A DNA stretch of 64,000 nucleotides from Siphonodentalium dalli (Eukaryota > Mollusca > Scaphopoda > Gadilida > Siphonodentaliidae): assembly GCA_032622095.1 (NCBI GenBank), contig CP136062.1, positions 152,454,875 through 152,518,874 on the forward strand, written 5' to 3'. Positions 23,278-31,788 of the stretch are shown here, one piece after another (positions within the stretch are counted from its first letter, which is position 1; every line of letters begins with the position of its first letter). Both the position numbers and the translations under genes were made by a program. The notes beneath the pieces are model-generated. The model was not told where the DNA came from and did not search any database. It worked only from the letters and a program-made list of their open reading frames with translations.

Positions 23278-24569
23278 ATTTGCCTGAAAGCCAATCGGCC
23301 GAATTCTGGTCCATGGTCTAGACCAGGGTTTCATGTAAACTATATATAGTCTTGACCAGGCCGAAACCACGGTGATCGACGTGTGTTACCCAGCTTCGAG
23401 GCGAGTAAGCTGGGATTATTGGTCAGCACTGGTTCGTATTCTAGTCTTTTTGAAACTCAGGTTTACGTAAACCAAGGTTTGCCTTCTTATTGTCATTCAA
23501 GCCTGTGTCGGTCTGTTCATAATTCGAACCATGTGGTATCGTACAAGTTCTGGTAACAGAAACATAAGTATTTTTTGGAAGCATTTATCTTTATGTTAAC
23601 CAAATAGGAATTGTATGTTATTGATATGCCGTGTAGAAGAAAGATTATAATTATATATGAACTGGACAAAATGTAATATCATCGATAATTTTGTGTGTTA
23701 TAGGTAATAGTCTACAACCGAGAACTAGTACCCCCCCCTGGTCTGAGATTTTTGTATAAACCGAGACTTGAACCTGAGACGAGAATACCTTTTTCTGTTT
23801 TCGCAGTAACGATACAGATTGGTAATTTGATTGTAAATAATGCGTGCGTTTATCTGGGTTTACCGTGGAGTTTTATTTATAACACCCTTGCCTTGTTTGA
23901 AAGCATATTACCGTTAGATGGAGTAAGTAAGATTTTCGTGCTGTTATATCTAATATGTTATCGATGGGTTTGGTTGACACGGATAAATAGGGAATTATAG
24001 TAGTTTTGCAATCGGAACGTAATCCGCATTGGATGCGGGTGTCTTTCGTTCCGTGTTTCTGAAATGAATTGAGGTCGGAGCTAGTTTTGATAGTACTAAT
24101 TCATCATTTGAGAATATATTATTGCTGGACTAGATGTACAATATAACAGCAAAACTCTCAAAATTATATTAAGTCAGAACGAAAAATTGTGGTTCAAAAT
24201 AAGGAAATGTCCGTTTAATTAAATGCATGGGACCCCTGCTTTTGATTAATGATTTATTTGGTCCAGTTTCTTAAGCCTTGACATTTCAAATTGGTTTATT
24301 TGTAATAATTTATCTTTAAACATGGATTTGGAAAAACATTACATGCCAATGGTTGAATGGAAATATCTGCTACTGCTATCGGGAGTGTGATACAACGCAC
24401 CCATCTGGATTTTTTCCGATACCCACCCCCCCCCCCCGTTGTGACCATTACATGTTCTGGAAAATAATTTTCAATAACTTCAATCACGGCGATAGTTATT
24501 TAGAATCTTTCTAGATTTTCAACTTATTGCAAAGTCCGCGAAATTACATTGCACATGAGTAGTATTGGC
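23278..24569. other. Mostly unannotated spacer
   Basis: At 23290-23480 and 23750-23790, sequences such as GGTCTAGACCAGGG, GGTTTACGTAAACC and ACTTGAACCTGAGACGAGAAT resemble the MITE-like termini at 31789-32975, so a degenerate relative may lie here. A C-run sits at 24427. The 82-codon frame at 23752-24000 has no domain I recognise. Confidence 0.35.
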
Positions 24570-24657
24570 GGCCATTCTGGCCCACCCCCCCCCCCTCGCT
24601 CGCCGACAGCGAGGGATGGACCAGAGAGGCCACCCAGGGTCGGGCTCGTCGGTCCAA

Positions 24658-24701
24658 AAATTTCTGGGGACGGCCACCAGAGTGGCCGTCCCCAGAAATT
24701 T
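24658..24701. repeat. Perfect 20-bp hairpin at the left edge
   Basis: AAATTTCTGGGGACGGCCAC and its exact reverse complement flank the 4-base loop CAGA. It lies just outside the long left TIR. Confidence 0.9.
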
Positions 24702-24714
24702 CAGGCCCATATTG

Positions 24715-25122
24715 TTGACAGAAAAGAGCACAATTTACAATGCTTCGTTTTTTTCTCGGATTCCAATGACAGTGTGGTAAGCGAAGGGCGTCCCCCTTCG
24801 CTGGACACACTGAACTTAGAAACCGATAGAAAAAATCGAAACATTAGTAAAATGTGCTACTTTACCAGTGCATTTTTAACAAAAGCGAAAGTCTTCGAAT
24901 AAATTCGAACACGCTAGCGTTGTAAAATGTACTCCTAGAAGTTACATTCCAGTGAAATATGTTATGAGATAATGGTACAATGGTTCATATAAAACTTATC
25001 GGAGTCAAATCGGTGTTTTATTCGTAGAAATATGTTTTTTGACAAAAAAGTAAAACACACTTGATTTGACGTTTGGATAAAATTTGGTGAAAACGCAATG
25101 ACGTCGTTAGCGACGTCCGCGC
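24715..25122 (+). repeat. Left terminal inverted repeat
   Basis: Starts TTGACAGAAAAGAGCA and ends CGACGTCCGCGC. It pairs with 26439-26839. Inside it are two small hairpins, GCGAAGGGCGTCCCCCTTCGC near 24780 and TTCGAATAAATTCGAA near 24893, conserved in the other TIR. Confidence 0.9.
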
Positions 25123-25132
25123 ATCTCATATA
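25100..25132 (+). promoter_or_regulatory. Putative promoter at the inner end of the left TIR
   Basis: GACGTCGTTAGCGACGTC (25100-25117) is a near-palindrome with two CRE-core-like GACGTC half sites. It is followed by CTCATATAG, a weak TATA-like element, about 66 bases before the forward ATG. The same GACGTC palindrome sits at 26444-26461 just upstream of the reverse gene. The promoter role is inferred from position and symmetry. Confidence 0.4.
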
Positions 25133-25197
25133 GTTGATCCTCGAATATGTTACCGTTATTACATGCGTAAATTGTAACGTTAGCGTCATTTTGAAAC

Positions 25198-25644
25198 ATG
25201 GATTCAGTAACGGAATTTATCAAAACTATTGTTGTGCAGTACGATCATGTTCCTGCAACGCAAATGTTGACTCCACTGTATGCGGGGAATGTGACACCAC
25301 GGGTAGAACAGCAACAGGTACCAACGATGTATCCGCGAACGGATCAACAATCAGTGTATATACCGCCAGTGAAAACACAACAAACGATTCATCCTGTTAT
25401 ATACCAAGTTATCGACAGTTCCCAATGGGAAGAACAGGCAAAGCTGTTACGGAATATTTATCCGGAAATGAAGGATTTGCGAAAACAGTTAACACAAAAA
25501 CCGGTTGAATGTACAATCAACTTGACACCTGAGATGATTGACATACCAATTCATGTACATGAATTCCAGAAAGAACCAACTAAGCGAGCAACACTTGGAT
25601 CACTCGGGAAAGATTTAACAGTGATGAAGAAACAAAAGAAATGA
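25198..25644 (+). CDS. Forward gene of the TIR element, unknown 148-aa protein
   Basis: An intact 148-codon frame starts at the first ATG inside the left TIR (76 bases from its inner end) and stops with TGA. The product is hydrophilic. The N-terminus is MDSVTEFIKT, the centre is Gln/Pro/Thr-rich (RVEQQQVPTMYPRTDQQ) and the C-terminus is basic and ends KKQKK. It has no signal peptide, membrane segment or Cys-based motif, and I do not recognise a family. An overlapping 124-codon frame in another register looks less protein-like. The stop is followed 21 bases later by a histone-type stem-loop. It converges on the reverse gene. The Lys-rich tail could suit a nucleic-acid-binding or nuclear role, but that is inference. 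Confidence 0.55.
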   Translation: MDSVTEFIKTIVVQYDHVPATQMLTPLYAGNVTPRVEQQQVPTMYPRTDQQSVYIPPVKTQQTIHPVIYQVIDSSQWEEQAKLLRNIYPEMKDLRKQLTQKPVECTINLTPEMIDIPIHVHEFQKEPTKRATLGSLGKDLTVMKKQKK

Positions 25645-25665
25645 TTTTTTATATTATTTTTAAAC

Positions 25666-25700
25666 GGCTCTTTTCAGGGCCACTTAAAATTCACGAAAGA
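25666..25700 (+). terminator. Histone-type mRNA 3' end of the forward gene
   Basis: GGCTCTTTTCAGGGCC (25666-25681) forms a 6-bp stem (one G-U pair) with the loop TTTC. This is the replication-dependent histone stem-loop consensus with a single change in the 3' arm. CACGAAAGA at 25692-25700, 11 bases after the stem, differs by one base from the classical histone downstream element CAAGAAAGA that pairs with U7 snRNA. The signal starts 21 bases after the stop codon. Confidence 0.7.
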
Positions 25701-25777
25701 TACGTTCTGCATTATTATGCTACATGATGATCGGATTATGAAGGGGCGGTAGTGGGGTTTTTTATTTCTAGGGAAGT

Positions 25778-25892
25778 ATTCTTTGATAAATTATGTGAAC
25801 ATTCTCTCCAAGTTCAGGATGAATGAACAAGTATTTTTGAGAAATTATGTGAACATTCTCTCAAAGTTCAGGAAGAATGAACAAATCGTAAG
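25778..25892 (+). repeat. Two-unit ~55-bp direct repeat between the convergent genes
   Basis: AAATTATGTGAACATTCTCTC followed by AAGTTCAGGA and GAATGAACAA occurs twice. It lies between the two 3' signals and may be a spacer. Confidence 0.85.
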
Positions 25893-25913
25893 GTAGCAAT
25901 GCTAGAGTTAACT

Positions 25914-25945
25914 TTCGAAAAATTTGTGAGGCCCTGAAAAGGGCC
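25914..25945 (-). terminator. Histone-type mRNA 3' end of the reverse gene
   Basis: On the reverse strand GGCCCTTTTCAGGGCC (25945-25930) is a perfect 6-bp stem with the loop TTTC, preceded by AAAAAC. Twelve bases beyond it comes TCGAAAG (about 25920-25914), a purine element in the position expected for U7 pairing. It mirrors the signal at 25666-25700 although the two flanks are otherwise different. Confidence 0.7.
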
Positions 25946-25950
25946 GTTTT

Positions 25951-25974
25951 TGTGTGGTTTCAAAAGAAACCACA
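25951..25974. repeat. Perfect 10-bp hairpin in the 3' UTR of the reverse gene
   Basis: GTGTGGTTTC and GAAACCACAC flank an AAAA loop, immediately upstream (on the reverse strand) of the histone-type stem-loop. Confidence 0.85.
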
Positions 25975-26005
25975 CCGTGTATTTGGGTTTGAATAAACCT
26001 GGAAG

Positions 26006-26388
26006 TTATATTGGGAACGTCGCAACCAAATGGCACAAGTGCACGGCTGGCATGTCTGTATCCCCCAGAGCGGCAAGAACTCGTAGACCCTGTGTCCTTA
26101 GAAGATTATGATATACCGCTGCAGCAAGGTAAATGCGAGTCGCACCATCAGTCTTGACGATCCCAGCAACCTGGTGTATCCGAACAACCGTGGTGGTAAT
26201 CAGAATAGCCGACCTCTGTGGTCTGTCATCAGCATAACGATATATCTGTAGATGTCGAAGAAGTTATCTACAGTACCCGTTGTCGCTAGACTCAAAGACT
26301 TCCAGATCAGCTGCCCTTCATCCCCAAAGACACCTCTCACCATCAACCCCTCCTCCAAATAACTCCGATACAGATCTCGGTAATCCAT
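26006..26388 (-). pseudogene. Reverse gene of the TIR element, unknown ~128-aa protein with one frame change
   Basis: Starting at the ATG at 26388 (MDYRDLYRSYLEEGL), about 51 bases inside the right TIR, the frame runs through TGTVDNFFDIYRYIVMLMTD. Near 26215 the sensible reading passes to another frame (AILITTTVVRIHQVAGIVK ... HLCHLVATFPI) and stops at TAA 26006-26008. The 383-base span is not a multiple of three. Either this copy is mutated or the element uses frameshifting. The second half is mixed hydrophobic and globular-looking. I recognise no domain. It converges on the forward gene and carries its own histone-type 3' signal about 60 bases past the stop. Confidence 0.45.
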
Positions 26389-26438
26389 TTCGGTATGAAT
26401 GGAGAATGGTGGATGTATGTTTAATTTTTTATTGAAAC

Positions 26439-26839
26439 GCGCGGACGTCGCTGACGACGTCATTGCGTTTTCACCAAATTTTCCCCGAACGTCAAATCAA
26501 GTGTGTTTCTTTTTTGTCAAAAAACATATTTCTACGAATAAAACACCGATTTGACTCGGAGAAGTTTTATATTGACCATTTACCATTATCTCATAACATA
26601 TTTCACTGGAACTTCTACCAGTACATTTTACAACGCTAGCGTCTTCGAATTTATTCGAAGACTTTCGCTTTTGTTAAAAATGCACTGGTAAAGTAGCACA
26701 ATTTACTAATGCTTCAATTTTTTTCTATCGGTTTCTAAGTTCAGTGTGTACAGCGAAGGGGGACGCCCTTCACCTAAAACACTGGCATTAGAATCCGAGA
26801 AAAAACGATACATTAGTAAATTATGCTCTTTTCTGTCAA
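26439..26839 (-). repeat. Right terminal inverted repeat
   Basis: Reverse complement of 24715-25122 with few changes. The inner end carries GACGTCGCTGACGACGTC at 26444-26461 and the outer end is TTTTCTGTCAA. Confidence 0.9.
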
Positions 26840-26894
26840 AAAAACATTCGAAGCGCTCACCTTACTCTTTGGAATCTAACACATCCTCCGGATA

Positions 26895-27030
26895 GGTCCT
26901 GGGTTGACACTCTGGCCCACCCCTCGCTCGTAGACACTCTGACCCATGGGCTAGAGTGTCTACGAGCCCGGCCCTGGGCTGATACTCTGGCCCACCCCTC
27001 GCCCGGGGACACTCTGGCCCATGGGTCAGA
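26895..27030. repeat. GC-rich hairpin units at the right edge
   Basis: Two units of about 75 bp contain ACTCTGGCCCACCCCTCGC followed by a palindrome (GTAGACACTCTGACCCATGG with its partner CTAGAGTGTCTAC, then GACACTCTGGCCCATGG with CAGAGTGTC). A related unit lies at the left edge (24577-24655). Confidence 0.75.
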
Positions 27031-27031
27031 G

Positions 27032-27128
27032 TGTCAAGACAAAAAGAAAACATAATTGATTTGACGTTCGGAGGAAATTTGGTGAAAACGCAATGACGTC
27101 GTCAGCGACGTCCGCGCGTTTCATATAA
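27032..27128 (+). repeat. Partial third TIR copy
   Basis: GATTTGACGTTCGG through GGTGAAAACGCAATGACGTCGTCAGCGACGTCCGCGCGTTTCATATA is oriented like the inner part of the left TIR. It suggests a second, truncated copy placed head-on next to the first. Confidence 0.8.
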
Positions 27129-28234
27129 TATGGAGCGCGGTGTAGCGTATTTACTGTTTGGCATGGAGGTGTGGACGCTGAGACATTTAACTATGATGCA
27201 TGATGTTTAGGTCTGGTCTGGGGAAGTGTGGATATCCTGGTGGTTGTATGATCAATGGGCATATGTTCGTTTCTATTGTACTTTTCGTTTTGTATATGTT
27301 TGTGTTATGTTATTCATGTAACTCTGCATATGATTGAGGATAGAAATAAATAACAAAAAAATTGCTACCAGCTAAATTTACTATCGTTTCGTCGCTTCAA
27401 TGCAAAAGAAATTAAACCAATAAAACAGTATGTATAGTTCTAGTTTACCCCAACCCAAAACTGTCATTTTTGGGTGGTTCCGTATTCTCAAGTGCATCCT
27501 CATTTCCACCTTTTCATCTGTACAACAAATTAAAGTGGGGGGGGGGGGGGGGGTAGCAACACCAAGTTGATCGCAACACACCCTTCTGTCGGACAGATGC
27601 CGTTTCCATTTCATCTGCATTCAGAACGTCGCCCACTGTAGAATGTCCATCTGCTATTAAGATATTCATTTTTTGGCCAAAAAGAGAACTAATTCACACT
27701 AAGCGCAGATTGGAACAAGCTATCAGAGCAACCCAGATGTGTCGCCGCAGGGACGTGTCGATATGTGTGTGGGGGTGGCGAGTGTCACACTACAATAGGA
27801 AATTTCATACTGGCACAACAGTAATTGGATATTTCACACCTACAATATGTTGAACGTATTATCGCATATTGATTGTCCAATGAGTTATTAGTGTGGAATT
27901 TGTTATTTGTGTACCAATATTAATATATTTTCCTGCTTTTGGTAAAAACTTGGACTGAAATTTTCTTTCCTTATGCGGTGCCAGGTCGAACATTTCCAAC
28001 ACTTTGAGAGCCTGGTGCCAGTCTCGATGCTAGAATTGTGCAATTTTTGCAGTTTTCAGGTTCAGATTTTCTCCCATTGTGGCCGAGGGGTCCTGATCAC
28101 TCGCCGATTGCCAGTAGAAAACTGCTAATCAATTAAAAAATATAGGTCTAAAATTATCTGGCGCCAGTTCGGAAATTTCAAGCCATTAACGCGATCCTAC
28201 AAAGTTGGATGTGAAACACCCCCACCCTAATTAC
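27129..28234. other. Non-coding, no gene seen
   Basis: AAATAAATAACAAAAAAATT near 27345 resembles a retroposon tail. An 18-G run lies at 27536. No gene is supported. Confidence 0.45.
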
Positions 28235-28465
28235 CAAGTCTGCCATTGGTACTACATTTGTCATTGCTAACTCGTATTTGTGTATGTAAGTAATGGCTAT
28301 ATTTGGCTGTGAGCTCGTTTAACTATTGAATATCATGGTTCACTGTCGGAGGTTTGTTCCACAGGTTTAGACACGTGGAAGATACCATAGCAATCAAGAC
28401 TCAATTGATTTGATAGCTTGACGAGCCCCAAGCCAAGTAATTCACATATATGAATACACGACACA
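28235..28465 (+). repeat. Direct repeat copy 1
   Basis: TCTGCCATTGGT, ACATTTGTCATTGCTAACTC, GGCTATATTTGGCTGTGAGC and AGCTTGACGAGCCCCAAGCC recur in the same order at 29528-29735, which lacks about 25 internal bases. Confidence 0.85.
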
Positions 28466-28974
28466 GACAAAAGATGAGGTAGTGAACATATCTAGTATTT
28501 CATGATATTAATATTATATAATTGGTTATAAAAATCTGAATTTGCAAACAGAAAAGGATCCCAGTTGCATATCGGATGAAGATATTAATTAGAAATTTAC
28601 TTTTTCACACTGTATTTTCAAACAAATCCCAGAGTTGCATTGCATTTACTAATTACATTTTATTCTATGCTTAGTGTTAAAGAATGCTCTGGTCTTGTCA
28701 GCACACAACAATGTAAAATATAACGTAGTTGCACAAAACTTGTATGCAGAATATCCAAAAAACTAACCGTCCCCCAAAATTTTGAACATTGACTATTTAT
28801 TTTTAAATATATTTTATTGAAAACAAAACATGAACATCATAAACACATTAGTTCAACTAGTCACAAAAATAAAACTTGACAATTGGGTTTTAAATGTATA
28901 ATCAATCTGGTGGGTTAGATTAAAATGTTGAGGATATCTGGTATCTTGTAAAAATAAGCACCCTTATTTTGAAT

Positions 28975-29245
28975 TTCGCGTTTTAGGCCCATATAGAGCT
29001 TACATGAGGAAAATACGCTCTATATGGGCGTAAAATTTGTCGTTCAAAAAGAAGCCCATATAGAGCTTATTTAAATACGAAATAAATTCATATAGGCACC
29101 ATTTAATCTACTGTATTTGTTCATCGACACGTATTACCCAACTGAATGCTCTTTATAATATGTTTGCTCTGCGACCCGCGCCATTCAACGGATTAACGGC
29201 TGTAAGTTCTATATGAGCTTATTTCAGTCAATAATAAGTCCTATA
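28975..29245. repeat. Cluster of CCCATATAGAGCTTATTT-like motifs
   Basis: GCCCATATAGAGCTTA, CGCTCTATATGGGCG, CCCATATAGAGCTTATTT and TCTATATGAGCTTATTTC occur on both strands in 270 bases. They seem to be the progenitors of the tandem array that follows. Confidence 0.6.
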
Positions 29246-29485
29246 TGAACCTATGTGAATATTTAGGTCCTATATGAACCTATGTGAATATTTAGGTCCT
29301 ATATGAACATATGTGAATATTTAGGTCCTATATGAACCTATGTGAATATTTAGGTCCTATATGAACATATGTGAATATTTAGGTCCTATATGAACCTATG
29401 TGAATATTTAGGTCCTATATGAACCTATGTGAATATTTAGGTCCTATATGAACCTATGTGAATATTTAGGTCCTATATGAACTTA
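29246..29485 (+). repeat. 29-bp tandem repeat, about eight units
   Basis: The unit TTTAGGTCCTATATGAACCT plus ATGTGAATA repeats with almost no divergence and no unique spacers. The homogeneity indicates recent expansion. Confidence 0.95.
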
Positions 29486-29527
29486 TTTTCAGGAGGATAT
29501 GTTGATCTGCAGATGTTTGTCAGAAAT

Positions 29528-29760
29528 GTCTGCCATTGGTCCCACATTTGTCATTGCTAACTCGTATTTGTGCATGTACGTATTGGCTATATTTGGCTGT
29601 GAGCTCGTTTAACTATTGAACACAGGTTTAGACATGTGAAACATATCGGAGCAATCAAGACTCAATTGATTTGATAGCTTGACGAGCCCCAAGCCAAGTA
29701 ATTCAAATATATGATATACACGACACAGACAAAATATCTACTATATTTGTTCATCGACAC
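29528..29760 (+). repeat. Direct repeat copy 2
   Basis: Second copy of 28235-28465. It ends in ATTTGTTCATCGACACGTGT, which also occurs (with ACGTAT) at 29116. The LINE RT fragment begins immediately after. Confidence 0.85.
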
Positions 29761-29763
29761 GTG

Positions 29764-31130
29764 TTATATTGGTGTGAAGCAAGGTGATAGTCTTAGTCCA
29801 ATATTATTTAATTTATATGTTGACGATATCACAGAATATATGCACTCCCATCTGTCTGCACCATAATTATTACATGAAGCTAAATTTAGCCATCTACTAT
29901 ATGCAGATGATGTGGTCCTCATTTCTGAGACTCAAGATGGTCTGCAAAACTTCCTTGATTGTCTTGAAAGATACTGCAATGATTGGACGCTAACTGTTAA
30001 GACTAATAAGACTAAGACAATGATATTTAAAAAAATGTTAATATAGATCACAGGGAACAACATTTCTATTTTGGACCTCTTGAATTGGAGATGGTGGATG
30101 AATATAAATATTTAGCTATTATTTTTTACAAAAGTGGAACCTTAATCAAAGCTGCTGATAGCTTATCAGACAAAGCTAAGAAAGCATATTATGCCATAAA
30201 AAGCAAACTAAAGGATTACCCAAATTTATCAATGAAAACATGGATGCAAATAGTCAATTCTATGATAATTCCAATAATGACATATGGATCAGAAATATGG
30301 ATTTCTTATTAACATATTAACCCTAACTCAATGAAACACATATTTAGTTCATGTGTTGATAAAACTTATACTTCAATCATGAAAGACATACTAGGTGTTA
30401 ACAATAAAGCTACAAATATTGCAGTATACTCAGAACTCAATATGCTTAAAAATGTTTCACTCAGCATTCAAATTTCAGAGGAGGTTGATGGAGGTCAGTA
30501 AATCTGGGGACACATCTAGACATAAATTATTAATCTCTGCATTCAATGAAGATAACCTAATTCAGAAATTCAGGCCAAAAATGTCATGGGCTAATTCGTT
30601 GACTCAAATACAGAAATTTGTGGGCCAAAAACTCACAATTATGAATGGATCGGAATTAAAAAACTTAATAACAGTTACATATAACTTAAAAGTTGAAAAT
30701 GATTATAAAAGAATGATGAATCTCAATGAAGGTATACTAAGGTTTTACAGCAAAATTTATGGAATCACCAAACTCCGAGACTATCTCACATATAACATTC
30801 CAAAGGCAAATAGAAGAGAATTGACTAAATTGAGGATTAGTGCTCATTGCCTACATATTGAAACATGAAGATATACTAAACCAAAAAAAAGACGTTTCGG
30901 ACAGATTGTGTAACTTTTGTCCCAAACAAATTGAAGACGAAATACACTTTTTATACTATTGTACTATGTATAAAGACTTGAGAAGAAAATATGACATATT
31001 TCAACTGGGGGAAAATATTAACAACCCCAAGATGCTGCTGAATCCAAAAACCTTCTCTGCAACAAAGCAAATATGTAATTTCATCAAAGAAGCCCTAGAT
31101 AAACGTAAATCAAACATACCCTCGAATTAA
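29764..31130 (+). pseudogene. 5'-truncated LINE 2, RT plus C-terminal domain
   Basis: Reading starts inside RT motif B (GVKQGDSLSPILFNLYVDD, about 29772). It continues to an intact motif C, YADDVVLIS (about 29899), and then TKTMIF, EYKYLAIIF and the thumb (IIPIMTYGSEIW). The C-terminal part runs 30395-31130 and contains KLRISAHCLHIE and a zinc-knuckle-like C-x2-C...H-x4-C (LCNFCPKQIEDEIHFLYYC). Stops or frame changes occur near 29863, 30046, 30311 and 30868. No endonuclease or motif A is present, so the copy is truncated and inactive. It belongs with APE-type non-LTR elements. Confidence 0.88.
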
Positions 31131-31234
31131 TTATTATATATTAATGACTAGAGCTATAGCTCATATTATGAAATATTAACAAGAGGTTGGTATAGGGTGA
31201 GTTAACCAACACATTAAAACTATATCTATATATA

Positions 31235-31480
31235 TATATATTGACTTCGTTCTTCAATCTACTAAATTCACTGGATTCATCAATACAGTTCACCATGGAG
31301 AAAGATCATGAAAAGATACCATTCCTTGATGTCATTGTATTGATAAAAGAAACAAAAATCCAAACAGATATATACTATAAAATAACTGATACACACCAAT
31401 ATCTGGATTTTCGGTCCTGCCACCCATCTCACACAAAACGAAATATACCTTATTGTTTAGCGAGACGAGTGTATATTAAT
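31235..31480 (+). pseudogene. Fragment of a second Penelope-like RT
   Basis: The translation carries FFNLLNSLDSSIQFTMEKD, then IPFLDVIV and then DTHQYLDFRSCHPSHTKRNIP. This is the post-catalytic region of Penelope-type RT. It has no motif A-C and no GIY-YIG domain. It is clearly different in sequence from the element at 15-18 kb (compare its LDLTIF and KPTDSHQLLHRKSFHP), so a second family is represented. It sits between LINE 2's stop and an AATAAAG-containing tail near 31595. Confidence 0.8.
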
Positions 31481-31788
31481 ATTGTCTATAGGCAGTATTA
31501 ATATATTAATGATTATATGTGAGACGATATTTATTTATTTATGTATTATATTATATGTTATTTTATTCTTGGATTACGCTAGAATATGGTCATATCCAAT
31601 AAAGAATTTGAATTTGTAAGAAATGTCCAGGTGCTCCTCTGTGTATGGTGTTATACTGGCTAATTATACTTAGTTTAAATGAAATGTTGCTATATATCAG
31701 CTACATTGGCCCAACACAGAGTGCGATTGTATGTTGTTTCTGTTGGGCGAAGAATTTGTTCTAAAAAAAGAAAGAAACCCCTCTGGCT

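Larger units (their letters stand above)
24570..27030. mobile_element. Compact TIR element with two convergent small genes
   Basis: Long TIRs (24715-25122 and 26439-26839, about 400 bp, few mismatches) bracket a 1.3-kb centre. Outside the TIRs each side carries a GC-rich, hairpin-forming segment with TCTGGCCCACCCC and CTCGCTCG, so the full element probably spans 24570-27030. The centre holds a 148-codon forward gene and a roughly 128-codon reverse gene, tail to tail, each ending in a histone-type 3' signal. No transposase, integrase or polymerase is encoded, so mobility would depend on a partner. Long TIRs recall Polinton-type elements, but I see no diagnostic Polinton gene. The family is unassigned. 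Confidence 0.75.

Noticed and set aside
24549-24902. 117-codon forward ORF across the left TIR
   Set aside because: It crosses hairpins and TIR sequence, and mirror frames occur in the right TIR. Not a gene.
29246-29485. CRISPR-like array
   Set aside because: The 29-bp units are directly adjacent with no unique spacers, in a eukaryotic context.
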